Notes: generated by a model from the letters alone, not told the origin. Counted from the first letter of the stretch, positions 46,549 through 57,287 are shown. The stretch is DNA of 64,000 nt from Rhodospirillales bacterium BBD 1991-14 (GCA_001657395.1 LYSY01000003.1:248001-312000); one strand, 5' to 3'. Made by a program: numbers and translations.

Positions 46549-47315
46549 AGGATGTGGCCGCCCATCACGGCTTTGACGACGGCATGGTGCTTTGAGAAGA
46601 CACCCAGCTTGCGCGTGCCGTTCTTCAGGTGGAAAAGCACCGTCTCTTCGGAGATCGAGAGGATCTGGCCGACCTCCCAGGCGGTTTTGCCCCGCGCCGT
46701 CCAGAGAAGACAGTCGCGCTCACGGTCGGTCAGGCGCACGCGCTGTTCTTCCGGCCCGTCCTGAGAGAGACGGAGAAAGGCCTCGTGGACCTGGGCGGCA
46801 ATCCACACGAGATCGTGCCGGGACTGCCGGTAGGTCGCCTCAAAGGCCCTCTCGCCCTGGCCCGCCACCGTGATATTGAGGGTGGACAGCCCGCTTTCTG
46901 GCCCGTGGATCGGCACTGTCGCACCGGGGCCGAGGCCGAAGTCCCCCGCCTCGTCCAGCAGTCTGCGCTGACCGCTGCTCAGGTCGCCGCGCCCGCTGAG
47001 GGTCGGCCAGTCAAAGGGCAGCGTGGTGCCGGTTGCGGCATGGAAGGTCGGATCGATGTCGCCATAGCCCCGCGCCAGGTAGTGCCCGATCCAGGGGTCC
47101 GGAAAGGTTGCGAGGAACTCGTGCACCACACGGCCGTTGGGCGACTCCGCGGGGACAAAGGAGCGGATGCGCTTACCCAGTGGCGGGCGCACATGCACGT
47201 AGGAATAGGCGGCGAAACCAAGCGCCTCGATCAGACTCTGAAGCAGGCAGCCGATCTCATCAGTCGTCTTGGCCCTGCTGAGGGCATCGACCTGATCGAT
47301 CGGCAGGCCTGTCAT
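46542..47315 (-). CDS. LuxR-family quorum-sensing regulator
   Basis: 257 residues. The N-terminal autoinducer-binding domain keeps the signal-pocket residues Trp75, Tyr79, Asp88-Pro89, Trp103 and Gly131 (DPWIGHYLARGYGDIDP...FDW...GPG). The C-terminal GerE helix-turn-helix is VRLTDRERDCLLWTARGKTAWEVGQILSISEETVLFHLKNGTRKLGV (193-238). ATG 47315 starts at the domain; upstream in-frame sequence is unlike the family. It precedes luxI on the same strand, so it is most likely the cognate receptor. Confidence 0.95.
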   Translation of the reverse strand: MTGLPIDQVDALSRAKTTDEIGCLLQSLIEALGFAAYSYVHVRPPLGKRIRSFVPAESPNGRVVHEFLATFPDPWIGHYLARGYGDIDPTFHAATGTTLPFDWPTLSGRGDLSSGQRRLLDEAGDFGLGPGATVPIHGPESGLSTLNITVAGQGERAFEATYRQSRHDLVWIAAQVHEAFLRLSQDGPEEQRVRLTDRERDCLLWTARGKTAWEVGQILSISEETVLFHLKNGTRKLGVFSKHHAVVKAVMGGHILP

Positions 47316-47533
47316 GACCGGTCCCGGCGGGTCGGCGCGGGACGCGGCCCCTGTGAGCCGCAATCGGGAGGCGGCCCGCCTTGGCAGGCCAGAGTGATGC
47401 CCCCGGTTGCGCGCGCAAAAGGAAGGTCGGAGGCCGCCGCCTTGCGGTGACGTGCGACCTGCATTCGCAGGAGGCAATCCGTTGCCGCTTGCCCGAGGTC
47501 CCCCATGCCCTCCCTAGGATCTGTCGAAAACGC

Positions 47534-47986
47534 TCAGCCTTCGGACGTTCTGCCCAAGGTCTTCAGCAAGGATAGCACCTCGGCACGCACCTTGGAGTCC
47601 GGAATCCGGTAGTAGGAGCTGATCAGCTGCAGAGTTTCTCTCTGATTGGTGAAGTCCGGATCAGAGGAATGGATAGCACCAGCGCCGCCGGCAGCCGCGT
47701 CGGCACCGTTTGCCGCCGCCTCGCCGTCCGATTCCACACCCTCAAAGAAATAGGTGACCGGCACGCTTAGGATGCGAGACAGCTCATAGAGCTTGCTCGC
47801 GGAGATACGGTTGGCACCGCGCTCGTACTTCTGAATCTGCTGGAACGTCAGGCCGAGCGCATTGGCCAGCTTCTCTTGTGAATACCCCAAGAAGACCCGA
47901 CGAAGCCTCACGCGGCCGCCGACATGAACGTCGACGGGATGCGCCTGCCTAGCCTTCCCGACTGTCGTTTCGTGAGCAAGCATCAT
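47534..47986 (-). CDS. XRE-family regulator, paralogue of the gene at 26784
   Basis: 150 residues: an HTH_XRE domain (VGGRVRLRRVFLGYSQEKLANALGLTFQQIQKYERGANRISASKLYELSRIL), then VPVTYFFEGV, an Ala/Gly-rich acidic linker (about 85-108) and a helical end (NQRETLQLISSYYRIPDSKVRAEVLSLLKTLG). The architecture and the FQQIQKYERGxNRI core match the 26784 gene. It has its own promoter (48025-48054) and lies 218 bases upstream of luxR on the same strand. A link to quorum control is possible but unproven. Confidence 0.9.
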   Translation of the reverse strand: MMLAHETTVGKARQAHPVDVHVGGRVRLRRVFLGYSQEKLANALGLTFQQIQKYERGANRISASKLYELSRILSVPVTYFFEGVESDGEAAANGADAAAGGAGAIHSSDPDFTNQRETLQLISSYYRIPDSKVRAEVLSLLKTLGRTSEG

Positions 47987-48553
47987 TTCACCCTACATTT
48001 CGATGATTTCATGACCCCGAAGTGATTATATTCTATAGGTCCCGCAGACGACAAAGGAAAATCTCTCGTAAAGATGGTAAAAATTCGATCCAACGCGCAG
48101 CCAATCCGTCAACCTACGATCAAATCCAAGGGCCAGCTGTAAAGCCTAAGTATTTCCGATTATTTGTACTACCGCGTCAACTCACTTCGCTGTGACAACC
48201 TAAACGTGAGCAAAGACGCTAGATTCATAATCAAAACAACTAGATTCCTCCATCCGGAGGACCAATCTTTACCACAAACGCCGGAATTGTGCGGCTTTGG
48301 TAGGTTGCAGCTTCGTAAACGCGATCACGAAGCAGCACACTTTGAACGCGCATGCACCCATAACGTGTTATCTGTAGAACATATGGGAAAATAAATTTAC
48401 CATCAGAGTTAACTTGACGTTACTTCGGCATAACTTGCCGGCAGCAAACCGATACAGGCTGCGCGCTGGAGGGCGGGGAGCGGTGAAGGTTAGGACAATG
48501 GGGAAAGGGTCATGGGCCGCCGGCGCGCCGGCGGCGGGCCGGCCGACGCCGCC
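47987..48553. other. AT-richer gene-free stretch
   Basis: 567 bases between the XRE gene and the end of the sensor kinase gene. The first 450 bases are clearly AT-richer than the neighbours. They hold the XRE promoter, but no convincing gene; a 76-codon open frame at 48164 has atypical composition and no recognisable motif. Nothing else is seen. Confidence 0.55.
48025..48054 (-). promoter_or_regulatory. Sigma-70-type promoter of the XRE gene
   Basis: On the minus strand: TTGTCG at 48054-48049, an 18-base spacer, and a perfect TATAAT at 48030-48025. This places transcription start near 48018 and gives a leader of about 30 bases before ATG 47986. Confidence 0.65.
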
Positions 48554-50167
48554 TTAGAACGGCCAGCGGAGCACGAATCGGGTTCCGCGATCCAAGCCGT
48601 CGGATTCGATGGTCAGATCGCCCCCGATCGAACGGGCCGCCGCCCGCGCGACGGAGAGCCCCAGGCCGGCACCGGAGGTCCCCAGGACACGGTCCGCCCG
48701 CCAGTAGGGTTCGAACACGGCCTCCCGGTCCTCGCGGCGAATACCCGGCCCGAAATCGCGGACCGATATCTCATAGCGGCCCTGCCCCTTGGCAAGGTCG
48801 ACCTCGACCGCCTTCCCCTCCGGCGCGTACTTCACGGCGTTCTGCAGCAGGTTGGACAAGACCGTATGCAGCATCACCTGAGCCCCGCTTTCGATCGGCG
48901 CACCGATCCTGTCCGATAGCCTTAGCTCTTGGTCCGCCTTCAGGGCCGTCGAAACCTCGCGCCAGACCGCCGAACAGAGATGGGCAAGGTCGATGGATTG
49001 GACCTTGCCCTCACCGTCGACCTTGCCGATCAGCAGGACGTCATCAACCAGCCCCGCCAAGGCGTCGACACCACGGCGAATGGTCTCGATTTCCTCGCGC
49101 ATTTCGGCCCGGTCCATGTGCTCGCCGTAGCGGTCCAGGGCATCGGCGGCGGCGCCGACCGCCTGCAACGGTGTCCGCAGTTCATGCGAAACCATCGAGA
49201 CGAAGCGCGACTTGTCTTCACGGCGCTGGCGTTCATGGTCCAGCGACACCGAGAGGCGGCCTTCGTGGGAAACCACCGCGTCGACCCGGCGCACGGCCAG
49301 AACCAGAAGAAATGCCAGGATCAGCAGGGCGCCAAAAAGCAAGGGCGCAACGCTCCAGAGCAGGTCATCGCCCGGGCGCTGGTTCCGCCAGAAGATACAG
49401 CCGATCGCTTGGCCGTCGACCCCCATGATCTCCAGATCCAGGTATCCTTCCGCCGCCGGCCCTTCGGCGAAGCCGGCATCCTCCAAGAAACTCTCCAGGC
49501 TTGGCGAGTGGAAGAAGTCCTGATCGAGCGGACGCATGAAGACCAGCAGGGAGGCTGATTCTGCACCGGGCGGGTCGCCGACCTCAGCGAAGGGTGAGAT
49601 GATGCTGGCGCCCACCATGTGCAGGCGCCCCTCGACGGCAACGAAGCTGACCGGCGGCACTGCCTCTATACTGCGGCCCTGGCGCGCTGCGGCCAGCAAG
49701 GATCGAACCGTGCCGGGCAGACGCTCGAACAGCCCGACCTCAGAGGGTGCCCCCTCGACAAAGGCGATTTTCGTCTGGTCTTCGGAGCCCAACACCCAGA
49801 TGCCGGTGACTCCAAAGGCCTCCAGCAGGTAGTGCCCCAGTTCTTCCCGCGCCCAGCGCTCGTCCAGACCGACATCGAGCACATAGATCACCTCGTCCCA
49901 CCAGGCATAGTCCACCACCAGGTCGCGAAAAGCCTCACGCCGGGCATCCAGGCTGGCCGAGACCAGCGACTCCTGGGCCCGCGCCTGGCTTTCGTTCAAC
50001 TCGCGCGCGCCCCAATAGAGAGCAAAGGCGACCGCCACCAGCGTCAGCGCCACCAGCAGCAGGATCGGCAACAGCAGCCCGCGGCGGCGCCGAGCGGCGC
50101 GGCGGCGGGTTCTGGTCAGCCGCGACGGTGACGCCCCCTGCTGGGCAATGGAAGAAAGCCCTGTCAA
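48554..50167 (-). CDS. CHASE4-type membrane sensor histidine kinase
   Basis: 537 residues. An Arg-rich N-terminus precedes TM1 (31-51). A periplasmic sensor of about 220 residues has the CHASE4 look (VVDYAWWDEVIYVLDVGLDERWAREELG). TM2 spans 272-292. HisKA has His328 in MVSHELRTPLQAV, and the ATPase has LSNLLQNAVKYAPEG, DFGPGIRREDREAVFEPYW and GAGLGLSVARAAARSIGG. There is no HAMP domain and no adjacent response regulator. The only upstream start is TTG 50167, so the exact N-terminus is uncertain. Ligand unknown. Confidence 0.92.
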   Translation of the reverse strand: MTGLSSIAQQGASPSRLTRTRRRAARRRRGLLLPILLLVALTLVAVAFALYWGARELNESQARAQESLVSASLDARREAFRDLVVDYAWWDEVIYVLDVGLDERWAREELGHYLLEAFGVTGIWVLGSEDQTKIAFVEGAPSEVGLFERLPGTVRSLLAAARQGRSIEAVPPVSFVAVEGRLHMVGASIISPFAEVGDPPGAESASLLVFMRPLDQDFFHSPSLESFLEDAGFAEGPAAEGYLDLEIMGVDGQAIGCIFWRNQRPGDDLLWSVAPLLFGALLILAFLLVLAVRRVDAVVSHEGRLSVSLDHERQRREDKSRFVSMVSHELRTPLQAVGAAADALDRYGEHMDRAEMREEIETIRRGVDALAGLVDDVLLIGKVDGEGKVQSIDLAHLCSAVWREVSTALKADQELRLSDRIGAPIESGAQVMLHTVLSNLLQNAVKYAPEGKAVEVDLAKGQGRYEISVRDFGPGIRREDREAVFEPYWRADRVLGTSGAGLGLSVARAAARSIGGDLTIESDGLDRGTRFVLRWPF

Positions 50168-50736
50168 TTCACACCCGTGATCCAGATTGCTCGAAGCCGA
50201 ACTCTGCCGGACTGCTTAGGTAAACCTTACGAATCGCAGCGTACTATAGGGCAAAGTCTCTAGGCTTTGGGTATAGCCACCACTATGAAATTCGCCAAAA
50301 AATACCCAAAAAATATCCATCGAGCCTTAACTGAGTGTAACAGAGCAAAAACTTTTGCGTTACGGATAGTTTGTTTCAACATAGTGTCTGCTTAATACGA
50401 TTAGAATTGTGATGACGTAAGTATTTCTAGCGATGCGCGCAGATCTTTGGTGCCGCGGGTGCTGGCGCCATGGCCCAGCCCCCTGCAACCCAGCTTTGCA
50501 GCATTGTTGTTGGCTTACGGGGCGAATCGGGCAGTATGGTGCCGGTCGACGTCGCCGCGTCATGGTTACACTCTGGCCGATCTCGATCCCCAAACCTGCG
50601 TTGCAGCAGACCGCCGCCGCGGAAGCCCTTGGGATGCAGTGGATATGGTGGTCGATCTCTTCGGTCCGGCCCGCCATACTTAGCGAACTGGGGCCAGGCC
50701 GCGGCCCAGAGTGGACCGCTGAATTAGGGTATATGC
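50168..50736. other. Gene-free stretch before the ECF sigma operon
   Basis: 569 bases. 50200-50430 is AT-rich and could hold promoters for the divergent kinase and for the sigma factor. 50430-50736 is GC-rich with short open frames on both strands that show no motif or coding signature I trust. No RNA gene was recognised. Confidence 0.5.
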
Positions 50737-51303
50737 ATGAAGCCGAAGGCGAGCCTCGAGTCCTCGGAACGACTGGGTCTCCTGCTCTCGCGGTGCAGCC
50801 TGGGCGACCAGTCCGCCTTTGCGGACCTCTATGATGCCACTTCTGCGAAACTCTTCGGCATCGCCTTTCGTATATTGAAACGTGAGGCCTGGGCGGAGGA
50901 GGCTCTGCAGGAGGCCTACATGAAGATCTGGCGGTATGCCGACAGCTACAATCCAGGCCGGGGGCGGCCGATGACCTGGATGATCAACGTTGTTCGCAAC
51001 CAATCGCTGGACCTTTTGCGCAAGGCTGACTATCGCGCCGCTGAAGAGGAATGGAGTCCTGAAAAGGACCAGCGAATGAGCGGCGAGAATCCAGCGGCCC
51101 AGGCCGAGACGAGCCAGGAGATGCAGCGCGTGCTGGGCTGTCTCTCCGGCCTGACGGACGAACAGCGGGACTGCATCCTGCTGTCGTACCACCAGGGCTA
51201 TACGCCCACCGAGGTGGCGAGCCGGATTGGACGCCCGGTCGGCACCGTGAAAACCTGGATCCGCCGGGGGCTGATCAAGGTCAGGGAGTGTTTGGATCAA
51301 TGA
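50737..51303 (+). CDS. ECF-family RNA polymerase sigma factor
   Basis: 188 residues. Region 2 (AFADLYDATSAKLFGIAFRILKREAWAEEALQEAYMKIWRYADSYNPGRGRPMTWMINVVRNQSLDLLRK) and region 4 (LSGLTDEQRDCILLSYHQGYTPTEVASRIGRPVGTVKTWIRRGLIKVRECL) are complete. It resembles the SigK/RpoE-like group paired with RskA-type anti-sigma factors. The stop overlaps the ATG of the anti-sigma gene (ATGA), so production is coupled. Signal and regulon unknown. Confidence 0.95.
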   Translation: MKPKASLESSERLGLLLSRCSLGDQSAFADLYDATSAKLFGIAFRILKREAWAEEALQEAYMKIWRYADSYNPGRGRPMTWMINVVRNQSLDLLRKADYRAAEEEWSPEKDQRMSGENPAAQAETSQEMQRVLGCLSGLTDEQRDCILLSYHQGYTPTEVASRIGRPVGTVKTWIRRGLIKVRECLDQ

Positions 51304-52061
51304 GGTACGACGACCCGGAGCTGCAGGAAGCGCTGGCCGGCCAGTATGTGGTCGGCGCCCTGCAAGGCCCGGCGCGACGGCGGTTTGAGACCCTGATGCG
51401 CACACGACCGGCGTTGCGCCGCAAGGTCGAGTCCTGGGAGGACCGGCTGACGCCGCTGGCCGAGGAGACCCCGTCCCGGCAACCGCCGGAGCGGGTGTTT
51501 CGCGCCCTGCGCAAGAGGATCAATCCGCAAGTCGAGACGGGGCGCTCGAGCTTCTGGGACAGCCTGGCCTTCTGGCGCCCGTTTGGTGCGGCGGCTGCCG
51601 TGCTGGTGGTGCTGGTCGGCGGCTATGCCGGCTTCATCCTCTCGCAACCCGCCCCGCAGCAGCAGATCGCCGCAACGACGCCGGAGGCGGTGCTGCCGAG
51701 CTATGTGGCCGTGCTGGAGGATGCGGGCGAGCAGCCCGCCCTCGTCGTAACCGCCTACAAAGGCCCCTGGCGGCTTTCGGTCAGGTCGTTGCGTGACCTT
51801 GAAAGACCGGATGCCGAGGTCTTCCAGATCTGGACGGTCGAACGAGGCAGCGGCACCGTCCGCCCGCTGCTTCAGCTGGCCGGCGACGATCCGGCCGCCC
51901 AGCCGTTGGACAAGGACGCCTGGAACGCCGTCAAGACGTCCGAGTCGTTGATGGTGACGCTGGAGAACAGCGGAACAGCCCCCACGGCCCCCAGCGGCCC
52001 GGTGCTCTTCTCCGGCCTCTGCATTGCGCTCTGGGACGACACCGCACCGAACGCCGGGTGA
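51300..52061 (+). CDS. Membrane anti-sigma factor (RskA-like)
   Basis: 253 residues. An N-terminal cytosolic helical domain (1-75, DDPELQEALAGQYVVGALQGPARRRFETLMRTRPALRRKVESWEDRLTPL) would bind the sigma factor. One TM helix spans about 95-114, followed by a periplasmic RskA-type domain (ALVVTAYKGPWRLSVRSL...EVFQIWTVERGSG). The zinc HxxxCxxC motif is absent. Four-base overlap with the sigma gene. Signal transmission probably needs proteolysis or a conformational signal in the periplasm. Confidence 0.9.
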   Translation: MRYDDPELQEALAGQYVVGALQGPARRRFETLMRTRPALRRKVESWEDRLTPLAEETPSRQPPERVFRALRKRINPQVETGRSSFWDSLAFWRPFGAAAAVLVVLVGGYAGFILSQPAPQQQIAATTPEAVLPSYVAVLEDAGEQPALVVTAYKGPWRLSVRSLRDLERPDAEVFQIWTVERGSGTVRPLLQLAGDDPAAQPLDKDAWNAVKTSESLMVTLENSGTAPTAPSGPVLFSGLCIALWDDTAPNAG

Positions 52062-52134
52062 AGGGCGCGGCTGGCGGCGTTGAAGCCGGCGACAGACGCC
52101 TTCTCGCACCGACACCTCTCAGCCGAAACGCCTT

Positions 52135-53244
52135 TCAAACCGCCAGCAGGTGATTGTCCCAGGCCAGTCCGCTGCGGCCACCGTCCCGCAGGGTTTCGGA
52201 TCGGCCGCTGAAGGCATCGTGGATCAGCAGGCGTCCCGCACCGCTGGAGACGGCAAAGCGGCCGGTCCCGCCCGCTGCGGCAAGACCGCAACCGTCGGGC
52301 ACCTCCAGGCTGCCCAGCCATCGGCCCTCTTGCGGGAGCCAAAAGCTCACCAGGCCGCCACGCGGTGCGGAGACCGCGAGAACGCTGCCGCCGTCATCCA
52401 GCGCCGCACCACCGGCGTAGTGCCGCATGCGGCGCAGCCCGTCGTCGGGCCCGGGCATCAGGACGATGGGCTTTTCGCCACGCTGCCGGCCGACCAGCGG
52501 AACCAGGCGGTCGCGCGGCCCCTCGTTCTGCAGCGCCAGGCACACGTTGTCATCGGCGGTAACGGCCATATGGCGGATCGACAGCCGGTGCAGATCCGCA
52601 GGCAGCGTCAAGCGCTGCAGCAGCGCGCCGCTGTCGGCATCAACGTAGGCCAGGTTGGGCCGCATGGTCTCCAGGTTCAGCTTCCGGCGTCCGCTCTCCG
52701 GATGGGTGCGGATGCCGCCGTTGGCCACCACCAGGCGCCGCCCATCCGCCAGCAGCGCCAGTTCGTGGGGGCCGACGCCGTGAGACGGCAGTTCGCGGAC
52801 CCGCCGATAGCCGGCGGCCGCATCGTACACCCCGACGACGCCGCGCCCCTCTTCGTAAGCATTCTCGGTCGCATACAGCCAGCGGCCGTCCCGGCTGAAG
52901 GCGGCATGGCCGTAGAAATGCCGCCCCGGGGCCGCTTCGACCTCCCGCGCTACAGTCCCTGCAAGGGGATCGACGGCGAGCATGAAGCGACCGGGACGCC
53001 GCGCCACGACGACAACCTCGTTGTGTCCGGGACGCCGCGTCGCGGCATGGCCGCGCCCGGGCAGGGCAAGCTCGGAGAGCAGGCGGCCGTCAGCGGCAAT
53101 GGCCCTCACCGAAAAACGGCCGGCCGCGTCGCCGCAGGCGCTGACGAATACACGCGGCGGGCCCAGGCCCCAGGCCGGGCGCAGGCCGAGAGCCAGCGGG
53201 GCAGCGACGGCCCCGGTCAGGAGGCGGCGCCTGTTAAGGGTCAT
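52135..53244 (-). CDS. DUF1513 beta-propeller-like exported protein
   Basis: 369 residues with a twin-arginine-type leader (NRRRLLTGAVAAPLALG). The rest consists of repeated WD/NHL-like strands (GRWLYATENAYEEGRGVVGVYDAAAG; GVGPHELALLADGRRLVVANGG). The family is found at the end of imelysin/di-heme operons. It begins 5 bases after the upstream imelysin-like gene stop. A binding or structural role in periplasmic iron handling is inferred from that context. Confidence 0.88.
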   Translation of the reverse strand: MTLNRRRLLTGAVAAPLALGLRPAWGLGPPRVFVSACGDAAGRFSVRAIAADGRLLSELALPGRGHAATRRPGHNEVVVVARRPGRFMLAVDPLAGTVAREVEAAPGRHFYGHAAFSRDGRWLYATENAYEEGRGVVGVYDAAAGYRRVRELPSHGVGPHELALLADGRRLVVANGGIRTHPESGRRKLNLETMRPNLAYVDADSGALLQRLTLPADLHRLSIRHMAVTADDNVCLALQNEGPRDRLVPLVGRQRGEKPIVLMPGPDDGLRRMRHYAGGAALDDGGSVLAVSAPRGGLVSFWLPQEGRWLGSLEVPDGCGLAAAGGTGRFAVSSGAGRLLIHDAFSGRSETLRDGGRSGLAWDNHLLAV

Positions 53245-53249
53245 GGGAC

Positions 53250-54350
53250 TCAATCGCCATCAAAGCTGTTGAACCCTAGAGGCAGGTCCAGGGTCTGCGA
53301 GAACGGGCCGCTCAGCAGCGCGAGCAGCCCACGCAGGTCGCCGCGCAGGTCGTCGAGACGCTGCCAACCATCGGGTTGATCCAGAGCCGCCTGCAGCGAG
53401 TCCGGCAAGGCGTCAAGCCGGGTGCGAACCTGCGCAAAGGCGGCCGTGATGTCTTGATCGACTTCTTGACCGCCGGCTTGCCGGCGCAGAAGCGCAGCGA
53501 AGCCGCCCCGCCCTTCACCCCTGTAAAGAGCTTCGGCAGTCTCAATGTTGATCCTGATGTTGCGCAGCGAGCGCGCGCTGCGCCAGGATTCCGCGCGCCG
53601 CGGCTTTATGGCCTTGGCGCTTGTGCTGAGCGGACGGTCGAGCTTGAGGTCCGTCGTTGCCACCAGGGCCGCGCGCAGCGCTTTGGCGAACTGCAGGCTC
53701 GCCTCCTTGGCATCCATGTAGGCGGCATTGCCTTCAGCCGCGCTCCTGATCACGGCCGCGTAGGGTGTTGGTCCCTCGCGCCAGTCGGCCAGCATGCCGC
53801 CGGCGATGCGCTTGAGGTTGGCCCCGATGGCGACCGCCACGTCGCAGGCGAAGGCGGGATCCGCATCCACGGGCGGCGCGAAGAACAGGCGCTCGAGCGC
53901 CGGCAGGCCCTGCACCGCCACCGAGCCCTGGGCGAAGCGCCGGGGTTCCAGCGCGGCCGGATCGGCCTCGGCCAGGAGCCTGCCAAGATGGCGCCCGGTG
54001 ATGCCGCGCTTGTCCGGCCAGAACTGGATGCGGTCGGCGCGCAGGAACAGCTCGCTGGGCCCGAAGCGCAGATGCTGAACCGCCATCCAGGCATCCGCCA
54101 TCTCGTGATAGGCGGCGATGCCTGGGTCGGCTGCAAGTCGTCCCGCGGCACAGGCCTGCCGGAGTGCCTCATCCAACCTGTCCGCCGCTCCGGCCAGGGC
54201 TTCGTAGCGCGGCAGCAGATAGTCACCGACAATCGCGCCGTTCAGCACGGCAAAGTCGTCGGCGGCAGCCGGGGCTGCAGACAAGACCGCCAGCCCAACT
54301 GTTGCAACAGCCGAAAGCCTTCGGACAGACGGCATCATTGGCAGGTTCAT
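53250..54350 (-). CDS. Imelysin-like periplasmic protein with a degenerate metal motif
   Basis: 366 residues with a signal peptide (VATVGLAVLSAAPAAA). The helical imelysin fold is recognisable (LPRYEALAGAADRLDEALRQAC; AYHEMADAWMAVQHLRFGPSELF). The GxHAIE-type metal motif of the family reads GLPALERLFF here, without the histidine, so metal binding may be lost or moved. It starts 9 bases after the di-heme gene stop. A paralogue with an intact motif begins the operon. Confidence 0.88.
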   Translation of the reverse strand: MNLPMMPSVRRLSAVATVGLAVLSAAPAAADDFAVLNGAIVGDYLLPRYEALAGAADRLDEALRQACAAGRLAADPGIAAYHEMADAWMAVQHLRFGPSELFLRADRIQFWPDKRGITGRHLGRLLAEADPAALEPRRFAQGSVAVQGLPALERLFFAPPVDADPAFACDVAVAIGANLKRIAGGMLADWREGPTPYAAVIRSAAEGNAAYMDAKEASLQFAKALRAALVATTDLKLDRPLSTSAKAIKPRRAESWRSARSLRNIRINIETAEALYRGEGRGGFAALLRRQAGGQEVDQDITAAFAQVRTRLDALPDSLQAALDQPDGWQRLDDLRGDLRGLLALLSGPFSQTLDLPLGFNSFDGD

Positions 54351-54359
54351 TCCGTCTCC

Positions 54360-55868
<1,509 letters not shown>

Positions 55869-55939
55869 GATGTGAGCTATCCGATCGCCGCCCCGGTCCC
55901 AGTCTTGTGACGGCTTTTGTTTGGAGTCTTGCCTGTGTC

Positions 55940-57211
55940 TTACTGAAACACTGCCTGTGGGTTGTCGAGGCTGTCAGACCCCTCGAAAGCGATCTGACCC
56001 AGGCCGAGTGCGGCGACCGCCCGCTCGATCGACCTGGTCTGGGTGGTCAGCGACTGCACCACGGTTTCGATCACCGCGTTGCCTTCCGCATTGCCCTCGC
56101 CGATCATCTGGTCATAGGCCTCGACGGTCTTGGCGCGGTCGACCATGGCCTGCATGGCGCTGCGGGCGGCGCCCAGCTTCTCCTTCATCTCCGTGTCGAC
56201 GGCCGAGTCCCGGCCCGCCACCAGATCCGACAGGCTGGGGCCGCTCACCACGCTGCCGTCGATCCGCTTGTAGGTGCCGAGATAGACGTTGGTGATGCCG
56301 ACCTGGTTGTAGAAGTGGGAATAGTGGGTGTTGTCGCTGAAGCAGTCATGCTCTTCTTCCGGGTCATGCAGCATGAGGCCCAGCTTGATGCGCTCCCCCG
56401 CCAGTTCGCCGTAGGAGAGCGAGCCCATGCCGGTCAGCATGGTGGTGATCCCCGCTTCCGGATTGCCGGTCACAAGGCCCTTGCGCGCCGGGCCGTTCTC
56501 ATCCCAAAGCGCCACCATCTCCTGCAGGTCGTCGATCAGCAGGTCGGTGGCGACCTTCAGGTAGGCTGCGCGGCGGTCGCAGTTGCCATTGGTGCAGTCT
56601 GCGATGCTGAAGTCGCTGGCCGGGCGGTTGCCGGCGCCGGGGCCGGAGCCGTTCAGATCCTGACCCCAGAGCAGAAACTCAATGGCGTGGTAGCCGGTCG
56701 CCACGTTGGCCTCCACCTCCTCGGCCTCGTGCAGCACGTCGGCGATCAAGGTCTTGGTGATGACCGAGGCGTCGACGGCCTCGCCGTTCACCTTCAGACT
56801 CTTGTTGGCGATGACGTTGGCCGTGAAGATCGGGTTCTCGTCGGACTCGGCGCCATAAAGACCGCCGTCCACATAGTCGATGAGGCCTTCGTCGAGGGGC
56901 CAGGCATTCACCTTGCCCTCCCAATCGTCCACGACCGCATTGCCGAAGCGGAAAACCTCGGTCTGCTGGTAGGGCACCCGCGCGGCGATCCAGGACTCCC
57001 GCGCCGCCGCCAAGCTGGCCTCGGTGGGATCGGCGACCAGAGCATCCACCGCTTGCTGAAGGGCACGCGCGGTGATCAGCGAGTCCTCGTAGCCCGCGTG
57101 CGCGATGTCCGCATAGGTCTCCAGCACCGCCATCTTCCCATGGCCGTCCGCCAGAGCCACGGCCGGCATCAGCGCCAGGCCGGCGGCCGCCAGTGTTCCG
57201 GAGAGTCTCAT
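55940..57211 (-). CDS. Imelysin-family iron-regulated protein (IrpA-like)
   Basis: 423 residues, periplasmic (signal MRLSGTLAAAGLALMPAVALA). Imelysin peptidase-M75-fold protein with the intact signature GYHAIEFLLWGQD (173-185) and the duplicated helical bundle. Members bind iron and are induced by iron starvation; proteolytic activity is doubtful. It is the first gene of the four-gene iron operon. A Fur-type box at 57273-57287 lies 62-76 bases upstream. Confidence 0.93.
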   Translation of the reverse strand: MRLSGTLAAAGLALMPAVALADGHGKMAVLETYADIAHAGYEDSLITARALQQAVDALVADPTEASLAAARESWIAARVPYQQTEVFRFGNAVVDDWEGKVNAWPLDEGLIDYVDGGLYGAESDENPIFTANVIANKSLKVNGEAVDASVITKTLIADVLHEAEEVEANVATGYHAIEFLLWGQDLNGSGPGAGNRPASDFSIADCTNGNCDRRAAYLKVATDLLIDDLQEMVALWDENGPARKGLVTGNPEAGITTMLTGMGSLSYGELAGERIKLGLMLHDPEEEHDCFSDNTHYSHFYNQVGITNVYLGTYKRIDGSVVSGPSLSDLVAGRDSAVDTEMKEKLGAARSAMQAMVDRAKTVEAYDQMIGEGNAEGNAVIETVVQSLTTQTRSIERAVAALGLGQIAFEGSDSLDNPQAVFQ

Positions 57212-57272
57212 CTGTTTTCACCCTTTCTGCTTTGATTGCCCGAGAGACCGTCACGCCATAAATGATCGCGAC

Positions 57273-57287
57273 TGATTCTCATTCTCA
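57273..57287 (-). promoter_or_regulatory. Fur/RirA-type iron box upstream of the imelysin operon
   Basis: TGATTCTCATTCTCA has the form TGA-N9-TCA and matches the Fur 7-1-7 consensus at 11 of 14 informative positions. It sits 62-76 bases before the irpA-like start in the spacer divergent from bfd. The binding protein is Fur or an IRO-box regulator; the sequence alone cannot say which. Confidence 0.6.

Noticed and set aside
48164-48394. 76-codon open frame in the AT-rich spacer
   Set aside because: No ribosome site, no recognisable motif and composition unlike neighbouring genes; the spacer is more likely regulatory.
50447-50683. 78-codon open frame before the ECF sigma gene
   Set aside because: Overlapped by other open frames in both directions with no motif or preferred codon pattern; not supported as a gene.
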